Made by a program: the position numbers and the translations under genes. A DNA stretch of 64,000 nucleotides from Lota lota. Taxonomy: Eukaryota > Chordata > Actinopteri > Gadiformes > Lotidae. Position 1 is the stretch's first letter. The number at the start of each line of letters is the position of its first letter. The stretch spans positions 10,001 through 74,000 of the forward strand of contig JACYXH010000131.1 of the NCBI GenBank assembly GCA_026745465.1, written 5' to 3'. The notes beneath the pieces are model-generated. The model did no database searches. It was given only the letters and a program-made list of their open reading frames with translations, and was not told the DNA's origin. Shown piece by piece: positions 1 through 12,565 of this stretch.

Positions 1-1829
1 TCCACCCTCCTTGATGCGTATGCAGCGAGCCATTAGCCAAATGAAATGCCTCACACTTTGTGTGAGACACGTCAACACGGTGCACAAAGGATGAAGGGAC
101 ATCTATGTGTTATTTTGTTGTGTGATGAAGGGAAAACAGACACGCAAGTGTCTCCACTCTATTCTCTTGTTGTACCCTTAAATTGAGTTTCACATGGACA
201 GAACGAACCCCTTGTTATGTCTGACACCTCGTGATTTAACCAAAATAAGGTATACCTTATGGAACCATATGGTACCTTTGGGAGTTGTGCTTAATCTTAA
301 ATTTAATTTATTCATATAATGATTATCATGAGGCTGTTTTGGTGCCCCTCCTGCACTTCATTCCCTTCACAATGGCGTAAATATAGATGGTGCAGGCAGT
401 GGGGGTGCACTGGGGCCCGTGGGCTGTGGGGCCCGTAGACACAGTGGGCCCTCCAACAATGTGTTGGGCGGAGAATGGGCCCTTGTGAGTGATTCAGATC
501 ACCACCTCGGAAATACGCCTACTCATACTTAATAGTCTATACAAATAATGTTTCCAAATATTAACCTCCTTCCAATTTCCCTGTTAAATAGGTGCAGCTG
601 CTAGCAATGTTTCCATTCTATCTATCAGTCAACCAGAGGAGATATTCTTACAGATGTATAAAATATATAACATATGTCTCATTGTTTTTAGAAAATTGAA
701 TGTTGAAATGTTACATTATACCTTTAACCATGTCTAACTTAATTACCTACACTTAACCATATAACCTGCTAAAATAAGCAATTTATCAAACGTAATTTAG
801 AAAGCCAAAGTAGCTTGTAGCTACTCACACTACTGCTACTAATCCTAGAAATGCTTGCAAACTGCATCTTGTTGTGTTGTTACCGGCACTCCTTTTAAAT
901 AAGGGACTATTCTGAACATATTAGAAGTCTTTGAACATTAAAGAAAATATTGTCTAGGGTGGTGGTTTGCCACTGCTGGCACTATTATCATGCTGATAAT
1001 ATAATAAACAGACTTCCCCTAGATTTTTTGCTGTTAGATGTCAATGAGTTGTTTTAATTACTAGATAGGGCCTTGTCTTTCTCTGTGTTCCTCTGTACCT
1101 TCCTCTTCAATTTGATATGCAAATATATTCAATGGGAAAGAAATACATGGTGGCATTTCTTCCTCCATGTATTCATTAGAAATTGTTAATAAGTACCATT
1201 TTAGAATTTTGCCCTGACGTCTGTCTCTACAGATCGCTTTGCACCGGCTTGAACAGGGGCATGTGAAGAGCAATGGATATTTGCTAACATTATTTGAATA
1301 GACTATTAGCTATGGCACCAAGTATACTGACGACCGGACCGTGGCATTGCTCATTTTACTGTCTGACCTCCTTGACACGTATGCAGCGAGCCATTAGCCA
1401 AATGAAATGCCTCACACTTTGTGTGAGACACGTCAACACGTTACACAAAGGATGAAGGGAAATCGATGTGTTTTATACCCTTAAATTGAGTTTCACATGG
1501 ACAGGGCGAAGCCATTGTTATGTCTGACACTTCACCATATGGTACCTTTGGGAGTTGTGCTTAATCTTACATTTTATTAAATCAGTTAACGATAATCATG
1601 AGGCTGTTTTGGTGCCCCGCCTGCACCAGTGGATATTTGCAAACATTATTTGAATAGACTATTAGGTATGGCACTAAGTATACTGGCGACCGGACCGTGG
1701 CATTGCTCATTTTAGTGTCTGAGCCCCGGACGCGTCTGCCTCACACTTTGTGTCTCACACTTTCTGTGAGACTCGTCAATGCCTTGTAAGAACCCTAATG
1801 TTTGCAAAGAAGAGCCTTTGGATTACTTA
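1..1829 (+). repeat. Duplicated promoter-like DNA upstream of lectin gene A
   Basis: No gene is seen here. Blocks of this stretch repeat one another: 1-340 resembles 1370-1615 (shared landmarks: the word gtgtgagacacgtcaac and the phrase around gaggctgttttggtgcc), and 1625-1800 repeats 1270-1440 in part. Related blocks lie upstream of the other lectin copies (25.3-27.7 kb and 29.6-30.2 kb, and inverted at 27.8-28.6 kb). Because the family always sits in front of lectin first exons, it probably contains their promoter or a mobile element carried with it; the sequence does not decide which. Confidence 0.6.
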
Positions 1830-1906
1830 AGTTTTTTCAAGTTTATCTTGTGCTGATCCTAGATTCAGACGCTTCATTCATACAGAAGGACATACAGACT
1901 CTGCCG
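1830..1906 (+). promoter_or_regulatory. Putative non-coding first exon of lectin gene A
   Basis: A strong splice donor, CTGCCG followed by GTGAGT, ends at 1906. The same segment with the same donor occurs before lectin B (donor after 30280) and at 29216. The next acceptor, ccccag at 2132-2137, precedes the ATG exon by four bases. I infer a 5' untranslated exon; its left boundary is not defined by the sequence. Confidence 0.5.
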
Positions 1907-2141
1907 GTGAGTACCATCTTCAAGTCAGAGAGACAAACTATTTTAGGATTCTTTTGTTATTGATTTGTAATGGTAGACTCCTACTTTTTGGACTCCTAAG
2001 ATTAATGTAATATGTCAATTGCTTATAACTCCATCTCAAATTATCTATTCGTTTTCACTTTTAATAGAATGTTAATATGAAGGAATGTATACCTAGTAGC
2101 TAGTATTATCTATTGTCTGGGCATGTTGTTTCCCCAGAACC

Positions 2142-5100
2142 ATGGGGTCCAGTCGTCTCATCTGCAGTTTCATTGGTAGGTATTCCACACAACACTACAG
2201 TATGTATCATTACCCACTTCATTATATTGAATTAATAAAAGTGTATGTGTTATAACTTTTGACAGTTGATCAATTGTGATCATGGGCGTGTGTAAGATTC
2301 TCACCAGGAATAGTTACAGGATATATGCTTGTTAATATTGGCTAATATTAGCTAAAATATTATTTCATTAAGTAAATGACTTAAGTATTTTCTCATCACC
2401 AGGTGTTGTCATCCTCCTGTGGAAGTCACCTGGATTTTCAGGTATTTCTATGTGCCCCATTTAGGGGCTGATGACAAGTTATAATTATTATTATAAGTAT
2501 TTCAATGTGTTTTGAACACTAGAATGCATCTTGACAAACTACTCTGTGGTTTCTTTCTCCATTAAGCAGCATCCCGCATTAACCTGGCGTTGAGCGGCAC
2601 GGCTATTCAGTCTTCAACCTACTCGAACCAATGGCTGGCTGAACACGCCATCGATGGGAACACCGACCCTCAGTGGGAGCACAACAGCTGCATCTCTACC
2701 CAGGATCAGGCCAATCCATGGTGGAGGCTGGAGCTGCCTGGTGTGTACAGAGTGTCAGAGATTGAGGTCACTAATATGAATGCCTGGAGGGAGCAACTCA
2801 AAGGCGTGGAAATACTCATCGGGAATTCACTGGTGAACAACGGCAACGACAATCCAAGGTGAATCACTGGTGTCACCTACCCTACTTCCACTCAATACTG
2901 TTAGACTCCCAGCAAAACGTTCTGGGTTTGATCCCTAATGACCTCGACCTGCTTTTAGGTGTATTTGGATAAAAGTGCAAAATACTAAATAGCATAGAAT
3001 ATTAAACTCCCAGAAAAGAAGAAAACACAACCAGTGCTCTGCTAAAGTACACCTGGACACACACCAGCTACTGGAATCTGGTCTCTGATACCTTCACCAG
3101 ACTCCTGTATCTTCTCTCTCTATCTCTTTTCCTCAGGTGTGCCATCATCAGCGATGACCCAAGCTGCTTGACTCAGACTGTCAAGTGTTGGGGAATGGAA
3201 GGAAGGTTCATCAACTTCTACAAGAACTCTGATGCAACAGACCCTTTGTCGTTGTGTGAGGTCAAAGTGTACGGAGGTAGGAACCCAGTCCATCATTACA
3301 TGATCATCAAAGGGGGATGGGTGTACCAGTACCACTGTTGGTCAACCATAAACTCCTCAAAAGTAAAATGCTGCTGGTCCTTATAGCTCAACAGGTAGAG
3401 CATGGCACTAACACTGCCAGGGTTAGGGGTTTGATTCCCACTCTAGGCTACCTATTATTACAATGGATGCGCCGGCAGTATTGTAAGACACTTTGGGTAA
3501 ACCATCCACCAAAGCACAATCTGCATACAGCGTTTTCGACTTGAGGTATGTGTACCACTGGTGGTACACGAGGGTACTGCAGGTGGTACTTTTTTTGCAT
3601 TGAAAGGTTTTATGTTGATGTTTTGCGTTGATTTTTGTTTGCTGAATAAACACAAAGGGAGCAAAAGCAGTGTTGCTGACTTCTTCTTTCCACTGTTTCC
3701 CACTGGCCATGGCCTTTTTGCAGTAATACTTGTGTATAAAGGGTTTGCTGGCACTCTTTGGTCAGCCACTGCATTTGTATTTATCTATTTTCTACCGTTT
3801 GCATCTGAGGTGGTCCAAGAAAGGTCTTAATGACAATTTAGTGGTCCACCTAAAGTCAAAGGTTGGCACCACTGATCTACATGACTCTGTTCTGTATTGT
3901 GATATTTCAGAGTGAAGTATTAAAGTAAGATGTTTTCTGTATGGTCCAAGACACCTCATAGCCCTTCACATCAGTTTAAGTCAAGTGTGCTGAAATTAGA
4001 CTGTGGCAGTTCCTTTTTTGAGATAAAGAACTGCCAAGCATCTTAAATTGTTACTTTGCCCTTAAAATGTATGTGTTTAAAAACATCCCACACTGATTGG
4101 CGATTAATTACATGCCGCTTATAATGCTTTCTGAAATGGAAAAGTGTCTGCTGAGTGTCTAAATAGTGGGTAGGGATTAGGTGTGTTACTCTGATACTTA
4201 GAGGTAGATTTACAGTAATGAGAGTAGAACTCCCTCAACACCACACTGAAAATTGTTTCCACAGAGCTCGCTGCACCCTCCGTCAGCATTCAGGAGATGG
4301 GGAGGAACATCACTCTGATGGGGACACGGCTGTGCTGGACGGACGCCCTGCTCTACTGCAGAGACTCTCACTGGGACCTGCTGAGCCTCATGGGCCCAGA
4401 AGACCAGGAGATGATTGATGAGCTGGTGGCTCGCGCCCCCTTCCCACTAACCAGCCACCTCTGGGTGGGCCTGCGCAGGTACTGGCCAGACCTTGGTGTC
4501 TATCAGGCAATCAAGTCTGTCCTTATGATCATCTGTCCGTCCATCACTTTGTCTTATCAACAATACCATGAAAATAACAAAAGCTAAGTATTTGGCCACA
4601 TTATTCTTCCTTCCACTCATGTAATCTCTTTCAATGTTGGTAGGTCTCTTTCAGGAAGCTCCTGGTTTTGGATGTCCGGTGACCCAATGGACTTCAGCCA
4701 ATGGGACGAAGGTTCACAACATTCCAGCCCCTGTGGGGGCGTGTCCAGCGTGGAACCTTCCACATGGAGGCCACGCTCTTGTGAAGAACATCTTAACTTC
4801 ATCTGTTTTACAGGTTGGTGTCCAGCCTATAGAGCCATTACCAGTTCTTTATAAAGCCAAATATGCTTCACCTTCTGTGAAGGCATGCACCAGCTTGCAT
4901 ATGCTACCTGCACAAGGGACTCTCAGTTAAGATCTTCATGAAGTATCTCCTTTTTCAGTAAACATTTTAACATTTACAAACAGCTTTAAACAGTAAGAGG
5001 TTTGAGCTTCCTGTTTGGGAAAATATTAATCCTCGTTAGTACCACGCTCAACCTAGGAGTATGAATAAATGAAATGAGCTGTAGGTATTTTCAGCCACTT

Positions 5101-5203
5101 TCATTACATTTTTTATATTTCTATTCATGCAGGTCCGACAGAAGGAGTGAACAAGTTGCGCTTCTATACTTCCACAAGAGAGAATCAAATTCGCTGCACC
5201 TAA
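2142..5203 (+). CDS. Secreted F-type lectin / C-type lectin-like fusion, copy A
   Basis: Seven coding exons: 2142-2175, 2403-2441, 2570-2858, 3137-3276, 4265-4478, 4644-4813, 5133-5203. All have GT-AG borders and compatible phases (1,1,2,1,2,1), giving 957 nt and 318 residues. Residues 1-24 are a signal peptide (starts MGSSRLICSFIGVVILLW). Residues 25-167 are an F-type/fucolectin-tachylectin-pentraxin domain (EHAIDGNT, PWWRLELPGVYRV, LCEVKVYGG). Residues ~175-295 are a C-type lectin-like domain (LCWTDALLYCRDSHWDLLSL, LWVGLR, SCEEHLNFIC), followed by a 23-residue tail. It is likely a soluble pattern-recognition lectin. The F-type fucose motif (His...Arg-X-Asp...Arg/Lys) is not intact and no EPN/QPD or WND calcium motif is visible, so classical sugar binding is doubtful. 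The exon 3 acceptor is a NAGNAG (aagcag), allowing one extra Ala. Gene B is a close paralogue. Fold assignments are firm; ligand is unknown. Confidence 0.88.
3376..3500 (+). mobile_element. tRNA-derived SINE head in lectin A intron 4
   Basis: The stretch has a tRNA-like box A (TAGCTCAACAGGTAGAGC) and box B (GGTTTGATTCCC) with the fish SINE phrase gtagagcatggcactaac, then a decayed body (gtaagacactttgggtaaacc). In lectin B the same place (about 31757) has lost most of the head by deletion. It is a SINE rather than a tRNA gene because no acceptor stem pairs. A related SINE-like tail (tttggataaaagtg) lies in intron 3 of both lectin genes (near 2968 and 31355). Confidence 0.7.
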
Positions 5204-5945
5204 TTGGCCTCACTGGGGAACATAGCTGCTGATTCTGAAGAAGACCTGAGTAGTGAAGTTTCTGAATGCTGTAGCTCAGAGTGTGTCTGAGGTAGCTAGC
5301 TAGTTCTGCATTCCGTCATTATGGGATTTGTGACACATTATGTGCTAGAATAGCACATTGGATGCATTTACTTTAGTATATAATCAATGAACTTATTTTT
5401 GAGCAGAGGTAGTTGTGTCATGCATCAATCTTAAATTTGAAATGTGGATATTCTGAGTCCACAATACTATCAAAAGACTAGATAAAGTATCTGTTGGCTT
5501 TTATCTGGCTGGCTGGCTGTCTGGCTTAGTTGATTTGGAAATGATATCCAAAGTAGGATTTTATCTTAAACTCTGATTTATTAGGTTGTATTAAGGTAAT
5601 TGAAGTGGGGGTTATATTTATTCATTGATTAGGATGTTCAAAGTAGTTCAAACTCAGAGATACACCATTTGAGATTGTGTGAAGTGTAACAAATGTTTTC
5701 CAGTTAATCTTTAGATACACATATACATACAGTCTGTCTGTATATATGTGTTTTAATAATGTCAAATCTCTTTTTCCAGATGTGAATGTGCTGGTTTGTC
5801 TTACTTTTGCATATAAATGTAACGTAGCTAATGTTTGCTTGCTAGTGTTATCTTAATATTACTCCCCCAAAAAACAACAATATACATACCTGTATAAATA
5901 AATGACATAATTTGACCCGCTGTAGTTACCCCGTCCAGACAGCCC
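5204..5945 (+). other. 3' flank of lectin A
   Basis: No coding potential is seen. The first ~150 bases after the stop are nearly identical in lectin B (34148-34290), as expected of a shared 3' UTR. A candidate AATAAA poly(A) signal is at 5897-5902. No other structure stands out. Confidence 0.5.
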
Positions 5946-6542
5946 TGTAACACATGGCCAGTCAAGGTAGCAGCCCAGGCCTCCGGTCTCCAGGATGGAA
6001 GGGGGAGGTGGGTTGGTGGGTCACACTGGGCAGGTGTGGGGACAATGGTTTTATTTTAATTTCTTATTTTAGGTATGGTAAAGAGTGTGTTGTTTTAGTT
6101 GGGTATGGTAACCCTGGTCAGTGTCAGGTTTATGTATTTTGTTTTATGGAGTGTGGGTTAGTGGTTGTTAGTGGGGGGAAAGTAGGCATCGGCTGGGGAT
6201 TCTCCCCAGCCTCATTTTGGTGTTGGGGGTTTGTTGAGTGGGTGTGGTCGATGGCTGGTTGAAGCAGCCTCACCTGGGCCGAGTCAGACTGATTGGACTC
6301 TGGGGCTGGGTGAGGCTGCACACCTGTTGTACATTGAGTAATCAGTGTGCACAGGTTAAGCCAGCCACCACCACACACACTCAGGGAGATGTCCTACATG
6401 GCAACATGCATCACTGTCTTCATGTCTCATTGTCTGCAAACTCTTCAATAAATCGGCTTTCAACATTAGCATCCTGTGTCTTTGTGTCTGGAGAAGCCTA
6501 GAAAAGCCACCTAGGTGGTGTGTAGACACCGACATTGCTACA
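5946..6542 (+). mobile_element. Candidate solo LTR (596 bp)
   Basis: The segment begins TGTAACAC and ends TTGCTACA, a TG...CA LTR-like terminus pair, and has an AATAAA (near 6447) about 95 bases before its end, as in an R-U5 region. A related piece lies at 18490-18790, ending in the same GCTACA, and another near 24410-24480. Flanking five-base words (agccc, gatac) do not match, so target-site duplication is not supported. No internal retroviral genes accompany it. Confidence 0.5.
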
Positions 6543-7150
6543 GATACATTTATCAGATGGAATTCTAAATACACCAGTTGTATGGTCTCCCCACCCAAGG
6601 AATATATTTGAACCTTTACTACATTTACCAAATCCCATTACCAAATCCCATTATGCTATGTTTTGCTATCAAAAGAAAATCGAATCAAAACCAAAACATT
6701 GAATTCCTAGTTACAATGTATTCAATCAAGACAGAGCTATAGTAGAATAACAAGGTAATCTATTAAGTTAACTATACTGCTTATCTTTTATGGAAGATAG
6801 TATATTAGCCATATACCTGTGGAGAGAGAATAAAAAGTGGTCATAATGTCAGCACGACTGCGTGTCATTACAATAACAGTAAAAGTGATGTGTGTAGTGA
6901 CACACTATGGGAACTATGGGATCTGAATATGTGTTTGGGTAGTGGGACCATGTCAGTCATAATAAGACTAATTTAGTCTCTTGACATCAGGGTTCAGAAG
7001 ATAGCCTAGCATCAAAGAGCCAGAGTCTAGCGTCATTAAGCTGATACGTGGTGGTGGTGGTGGTGGTGGTGGTGGTGGTGGTGGTGGAGGAGGAGTGCTC
7101 GGGTCAGGTAGTGATAAGGGGACTCATGGAGCCAATGTGCAGGCAGACAT
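6543..7150. other. Intergenic stretch, start of second duplicated segment, (GGT)n
   Basis: AT-rich DNA without a supported gene. From about 6930 to 7500 it matches 36840-37400. A (GGT)n microsatellite with an imperfect edge lies at 7050-7087; its counterpart at 36930-36980 is interrupted by GCT and GAT units. Confidence 0.6.
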
Positions 7151-7210
7151 CTTGACAGGTGCTAGGACCCTGGGGAAGCCGTGGTCCCCAGGGTCCTAGC
7201 GCCTGTCAAG
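7151..7210. other. 60-base near-perfect hairpin, copy A
   Basis: Two 26-base arms (7151-7176 and 7185-7210) surround an 8-base loop, AGCCGTGG. The arms are exact reverse complements apart from one T opposite G, which would still pair as U-G in RNA. The copy at 37049-37108 keeps the structure. A second weaker stem (CAGTAGG...CCTACTG) follows at about 7230-7262. Function unknown: structured RNA, miniature transposon core or protein-binding palindrome are all possible. Confidence 0.8.
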
Positions 7211-7662
7211 TGTGAACTCAGTGCGGTCAGCTCCAGTAGGAGGCCGATACTACCGGCCTACTGAAGACCAGACGGCCCCGTTTTCCAGGGACAGTCCCCG
7301 TTTTAAAAATAGGATTTTAAAGATATATGAATAGATTGAAAGGTTCTAGCTTGCTCATGACTATTCATTTCTAGACAGTTGGTAATTAGTCTGGGGTCTA
7401 TTTGATAGGCTGTGACGTGGCCTCGCAACGCGGGGGGTCTATCTATGGACTTTATACCATAAGCAGACCGATCATAATCAATAGGCTATCAATACAATAT
7501 GTAGCAATACAGATGTGGATGACTAACTAAGCTTTGAGCCTAATGTGAAGTCAGTCTCAAACAAAGGTCACCAGCGCTAATTCTTTTTAAGGAAGCTTAG
7601 ATCACCAGTGCAAAAGTTAAATATTTGTGCGTAGCGACTAGTGGTTATTTGCGACTGTAACT

Positions 7663-7665
<3 letters not shown>

Positions 7666-7703
<38 letters not shown>
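7666..7703. repeat. (AC)n microsatellite
   Basis: Perfect dinucleotide run. The apparent long minus-strand frame across it and the G run at 8058-8078 is a repeat artefact. Confidence 0.95.
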
Positions 7704-7705
<2 letters not shown>

Positions 7706-9208
7706 GTCTGTATGGGCAGGAGAGCACTTCACCGGGGAGTGTCGCTCGAGGAGGGAGGAGCCGTGAGCTGTACAGGTCCGGACACACGGCACTTCCGCTC
7801 GCACCGCTCGCTGTCCATGTTCCCTCGTGAAGAGTCTGGAGCCTTCCGCTCCGTCAGCCTCCGCAGTCCAGTCAGCCTCCGCACCGTGCGGAGCGTCGTG
7901 TTGACGCTGAGTGAACTGTCTCTCCGCCCCCACGGGCCACGCCCCCTCTCGCCGTATGAACCAGGTGTGTCGCATTAGTCGTTCACCTCGTCCGACCCGG
8001 AAGTAGACTCTGTTCACCACAGTACGATTTGGGCTGAGAACACTCAGCGGGGGGTATGGGGGGGGGGGGGGGGGGGGGTTATCACCATGGTTACGACCCA
8101 CGGCCACTTTGTGATGCTCTTTTTTACAGTCGCTGAGTGGGAGCGTCATCATGAGCGACGTTGGATATGAAACGCACCACACACCGTGGCCTTATCCTAC
8201 AAGTGTCCCAGAAGCTTCATGAACCTTCTCGGACCCCAACAATAACCGCTCCCCAGATGGAGCTGACGTTGTGACGTCACAGGGCCTCCGAAAGGGCCCG
8301 TAGACATCCCGGAAAGAACCGGACCGGAGTTCAGAGCAGCGTGGAACGGGTTTCTTTCTGCATTATGTGATTATTCTAGTAACGTTGACTAAAGAGCATG
8401 GGTTACTAAGTTTAAGATCATAGAAGACATACTAAGACGGAACAAGATAAGTGTTTATATTAGTAATGATAAGAATTGTAGGTAATATAATTATATAGAA
8501 TAATGAGCACTGTCAATAACCTCATATTTATAACAGCCTGCTTTTATATTTAACAAGTATATATTTAAAGTAATAATAACTCAAGTAGAAGTAAAAGTAG
8601 TCATCAGATAATGACTTGAGGAAGAGTAAGAAAGTATCTGGTGAAAAGACTACTCAAATACTGAGTTACTTCAAACCAAATGATTTATTGTTGTAATAAG
8701 CAGAGCAAGATTAACGTAAATAGACAAATATTACATTGTATTTGCCTGTCTAATAGACATTAACAACACATAAAATAGCCATGTAACCCTTCAAATAAAA
8801 AAACACAATAACACATTAAATCTTTACAAAATAAGGAAAGAAGGAAAATACAGCCACAATAAATCTCTCTCGCCTCCATTTTTTATTCACAAACAGACTT
8901 GAGTAAAACCAAACAGTATGTTACATTAAAAAATGTAAAAGATTATTGAAGTAAATGAAAGAGAAAATATAACTTTTTCGTGTAACTATGTGTGTGTACT
9001 ATGCATGTGCTATGTGTGTGTGTACTATGTGCATGTGCTTTGTGTGTGTACTATGTGTGTGTGTACTATGTGCATGTGCTATATGTGTGTATACTGTGTG
9101 TGTGTGTGCTATGTGTATGTGTACTATGTGTGTGTGCTATGTGTGAGTGTACTATGTGTGTGAAAAAAAAGAAACACACACACGGCACACCCGCCGCGTT
9201 TTTTTTTT
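7704..9208. other. 3' flank of the NLR gene
   Basis: Contains GC-richer DNA (7704-8060), a poly-G run at 8058-8078, and then from 8148 a segment that recurs at 41283 onward, up to the B30.2 exon. On the minus strand an AATAAA (plus-strand TTTATT at 8882-8887) could be the NLR poly(A) signal. A degenerate TATGTGTGTG/CTATGTG tract runs at 8985-9165. No other gene is supported. Confidence 0.55.
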
Positions 9209-12200
9209 CTACAACCGACACAGAGACACTGAGGCATCATCCCTCCATAACCAAAACCCAGGGAGGAGGTCCTCCTGGGTGAAGGTGGACTGGAAGGTGT
9301 GGATGTGTGTCAGTGTGTCTGAGGACCCTCCTACATCTGGGGACACTCTGTAGAAGGACAGAGTGCCAGCAGGCCGGTCCAGATACACTCCTACTCTGTT
9401 AGAGCCAGCGGCGGGGAGACGTAGGCCTGTGTTACTACCGTTGTACCGGACAGTGTAACCACCATCATGACAAAGAAGAATCCAGGACTTGTTGTTCCTT
9501 CCAAGCCTGCTGTCATCACCCCATCCTCTCCTTGTGATTCCTCTGTATGTCACTCCTATCTCAACTTGTCCTTCCCTCTCTACCTCCCAGTAACAGCGGC
9601 CAGTCAGAGCCTCTCTACACAACACCTGGTAATGGGAGTCAAATCTCTCTGGGTGATCAGGATACGACTGATCCTCTCTAACCCGCGTCACCTTTCTGTT
9701 GTCCTCAGACAGAGAGAGGTATCTGTGGGCTGTGTTTGGGTCCAGTGTGAGTTCACAGGCATCTGACGGGAGAACAAGACATGATTAGCTGCTGAACCAT
9801 TCTTCATCATCATCATCATCATCATCATCACTATTACTGTTCTCTTGCATAGTTCTTTTTATTCTCTTTCAGAAGCTTTTTGGTCGGTATCTACTCTTCA
9901 AACATTAACATAGACAAAAAAAAGTATTATGATAAGTACTATAGTAGAATCATATGCTAAAGATTTTCTTAGCAATAGTACATGTACTTTTTAAGATAAT
10001 TAAAGTTTAAGTTAATAGCAAATCCCATGTGTGTGTGAGTGGCTGTCCCAATCAAAACATTGAAACCAAGGAAAATGTATAAGCTGCATTTACTCCCTCA
10101 ATATTTACACTACATGCACATATTATACATCATAATGTTCAACATGATGAGCTAATTACTCATTTGAAATATCTAAGCAATACTTGTAATACCTTTCAAG
10201 ATATTAAACTTTTGGATTTCCCAATACACATACATTGCACTCAACCTTCAAAGGGACACCTGTGTGAACAACAGACTGAACAAGCTGAGCTCACATACAG
10301 GCTGGAAATTAACTGTTGGAGCCATAGAACTGGTTCATACATACTATATATACATAGACATGTACTCATACACACTATATATACATAGGCATGTACTCAT
10401 ACATACAGGTACATACTATATATACATAGACATGTACTCATACATACTATATATACATAGACATGTACTCATACATACACATACATACTATATATACATA
10501 GACATGTACTCATACATACACGTACATACTATATATACATAGACATGTACTCATACACACTATATATACATATACACGTACTCATACATACACGTACATA
10601 CTATATATACATAGACATGTACTCATACATACACGTACATACTATATATACATATACATGTACTCATACATACACGTACATACTATATATACATAGACAT
10701 GTACTCATACATACTATATATACATAGACATGTACTCATACATACACGTACATACTATATATACAGAGACATGTACTCATACATACACGTACATACTATA
10801 TATACATAGACATGTACTCATACATACACGTACATACTATATACACATAGGCATGTACTCATACATACACGTACATACTATATATACATAGACATGTACT
10901 CATACATACTATATATACATAGACATGTACTCATACATACACGTACATACTATATATACAGAGACATGTACTCATACATACATGTACATACTATATATAC
11001 ATAGACATGTACTCATACATACACATACTATATATACATAGACATGTACTCATACATACACGTACATACTATATATACATAGACATGTACTCATACATAC
11101 ACGTACATACTATATATACATAGACATGTACTCATACATACACATACATACTATATATACATAGACATGTACTCATACATACACGTACATACTATATATA
11201 CATAGACATGTACTCATACATACACGTACTTACTATATATACATGGGCATGTACTCATACATACACGTACATACTATATATACATAGACATGTACTCATA
11301 CATACTATATATACATAGACATGTACTCATACATACACATACATACTATATATACATAGACATGTACTCATATATACATAGACATATACTCATATATACA
11401 TAGACATATACTCATACATACATACAGGTACATACTATATAAACATAGACATGTACTCATACATACACGTACATACTATATATACATGGACATGTACTCA
11501 TACATACTATATATACATGTACTCATACATACACGTACATACTATATATACGTAGACATGTACTCATACATACTATATATACATAGACATGTACTCAGAC
11601 ATACACGTACATACTATATATACATAGACATGTACTCATATATACTATATATACATAGACATGTACTCATACATACACGTACATACTATATATACATAGA
11701 CATGTACTCATATATACTATATATACATAGACATGTACTCATACATACACGTACATACTATATATACATAGACATGTACTCATATATACTATATATACAT
11801 AGACATGTACTCATACATACACGTACATACTATATATACATACATGTACTCATACATACACGTACATACTATATATACATAGACTTGTACTCATACATAC
11901 ACATACATACTATATATACAGACATGTACTCATACATACACGTACATACTAGACATACATAAACACACAGAAACATAGCTACACATACGTATACACAAGT
12001 CCACATCTGAATGAACGGACGTCACCTCCTGCTGTGTGGATGGACTTTCCATCTCAATAGTTAGTGTGTGTTGTGATGAATCTAACTAAACACTTACACT
12101 TCTTTAGAGCTGGTTTCAGCCTCCACACTCCACCGTGCTCCACCCTGGGGGGGAAACAAAGTGAGAGCAGCATGTTGAAACATTCACCTCCATCATCTGT

Positions 12201-12491
12201 CTCATCACTTTCTACACAACATGAGTTCCAGCTGCGTTTTCAAACCACTTCATCTAGCAGCTGGTTTAATCCTTGTAGGAGACATTGTCCCTGAGTGGTG
12301 AGCTGTCCTCTCCATACCTGAGAGTGTCCAGTCTCCAGCGTGGATCCTCCAGTCCAGCAGAGAGCAGCGTAACTCCTGAGTCTCCTGGGTGATTGTAGCT
12401 CAGGTCCAGCTCTCTCAGATGGGAGGGGTTGGAGCTCAGAGCTGAGGCCAGAGAAGCACAGCCTTCCTGTGTGACCATGCAGCCAGACAAG

Positions 12492-12565
<74 letters not shown>

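Noticed and set aside
3376-3450. Possible tRNA gene
   Set aside because: Box A and B are present but the acceptor and other stems do not pair, and the following sequence is a SINE body; copy B has lost most of it by deletion.
5946-6542. Target-site duplication for the candidate LTR
   Set aside because: Flanking five-base words do not match, so only the LTR-like ends and poly(A) signal were used.
10264-11962. Long His/Tyr/Thr-rich open frames
   Set aside because: Direct translation of the 41-base minisatellite; the frames follow the unit length.
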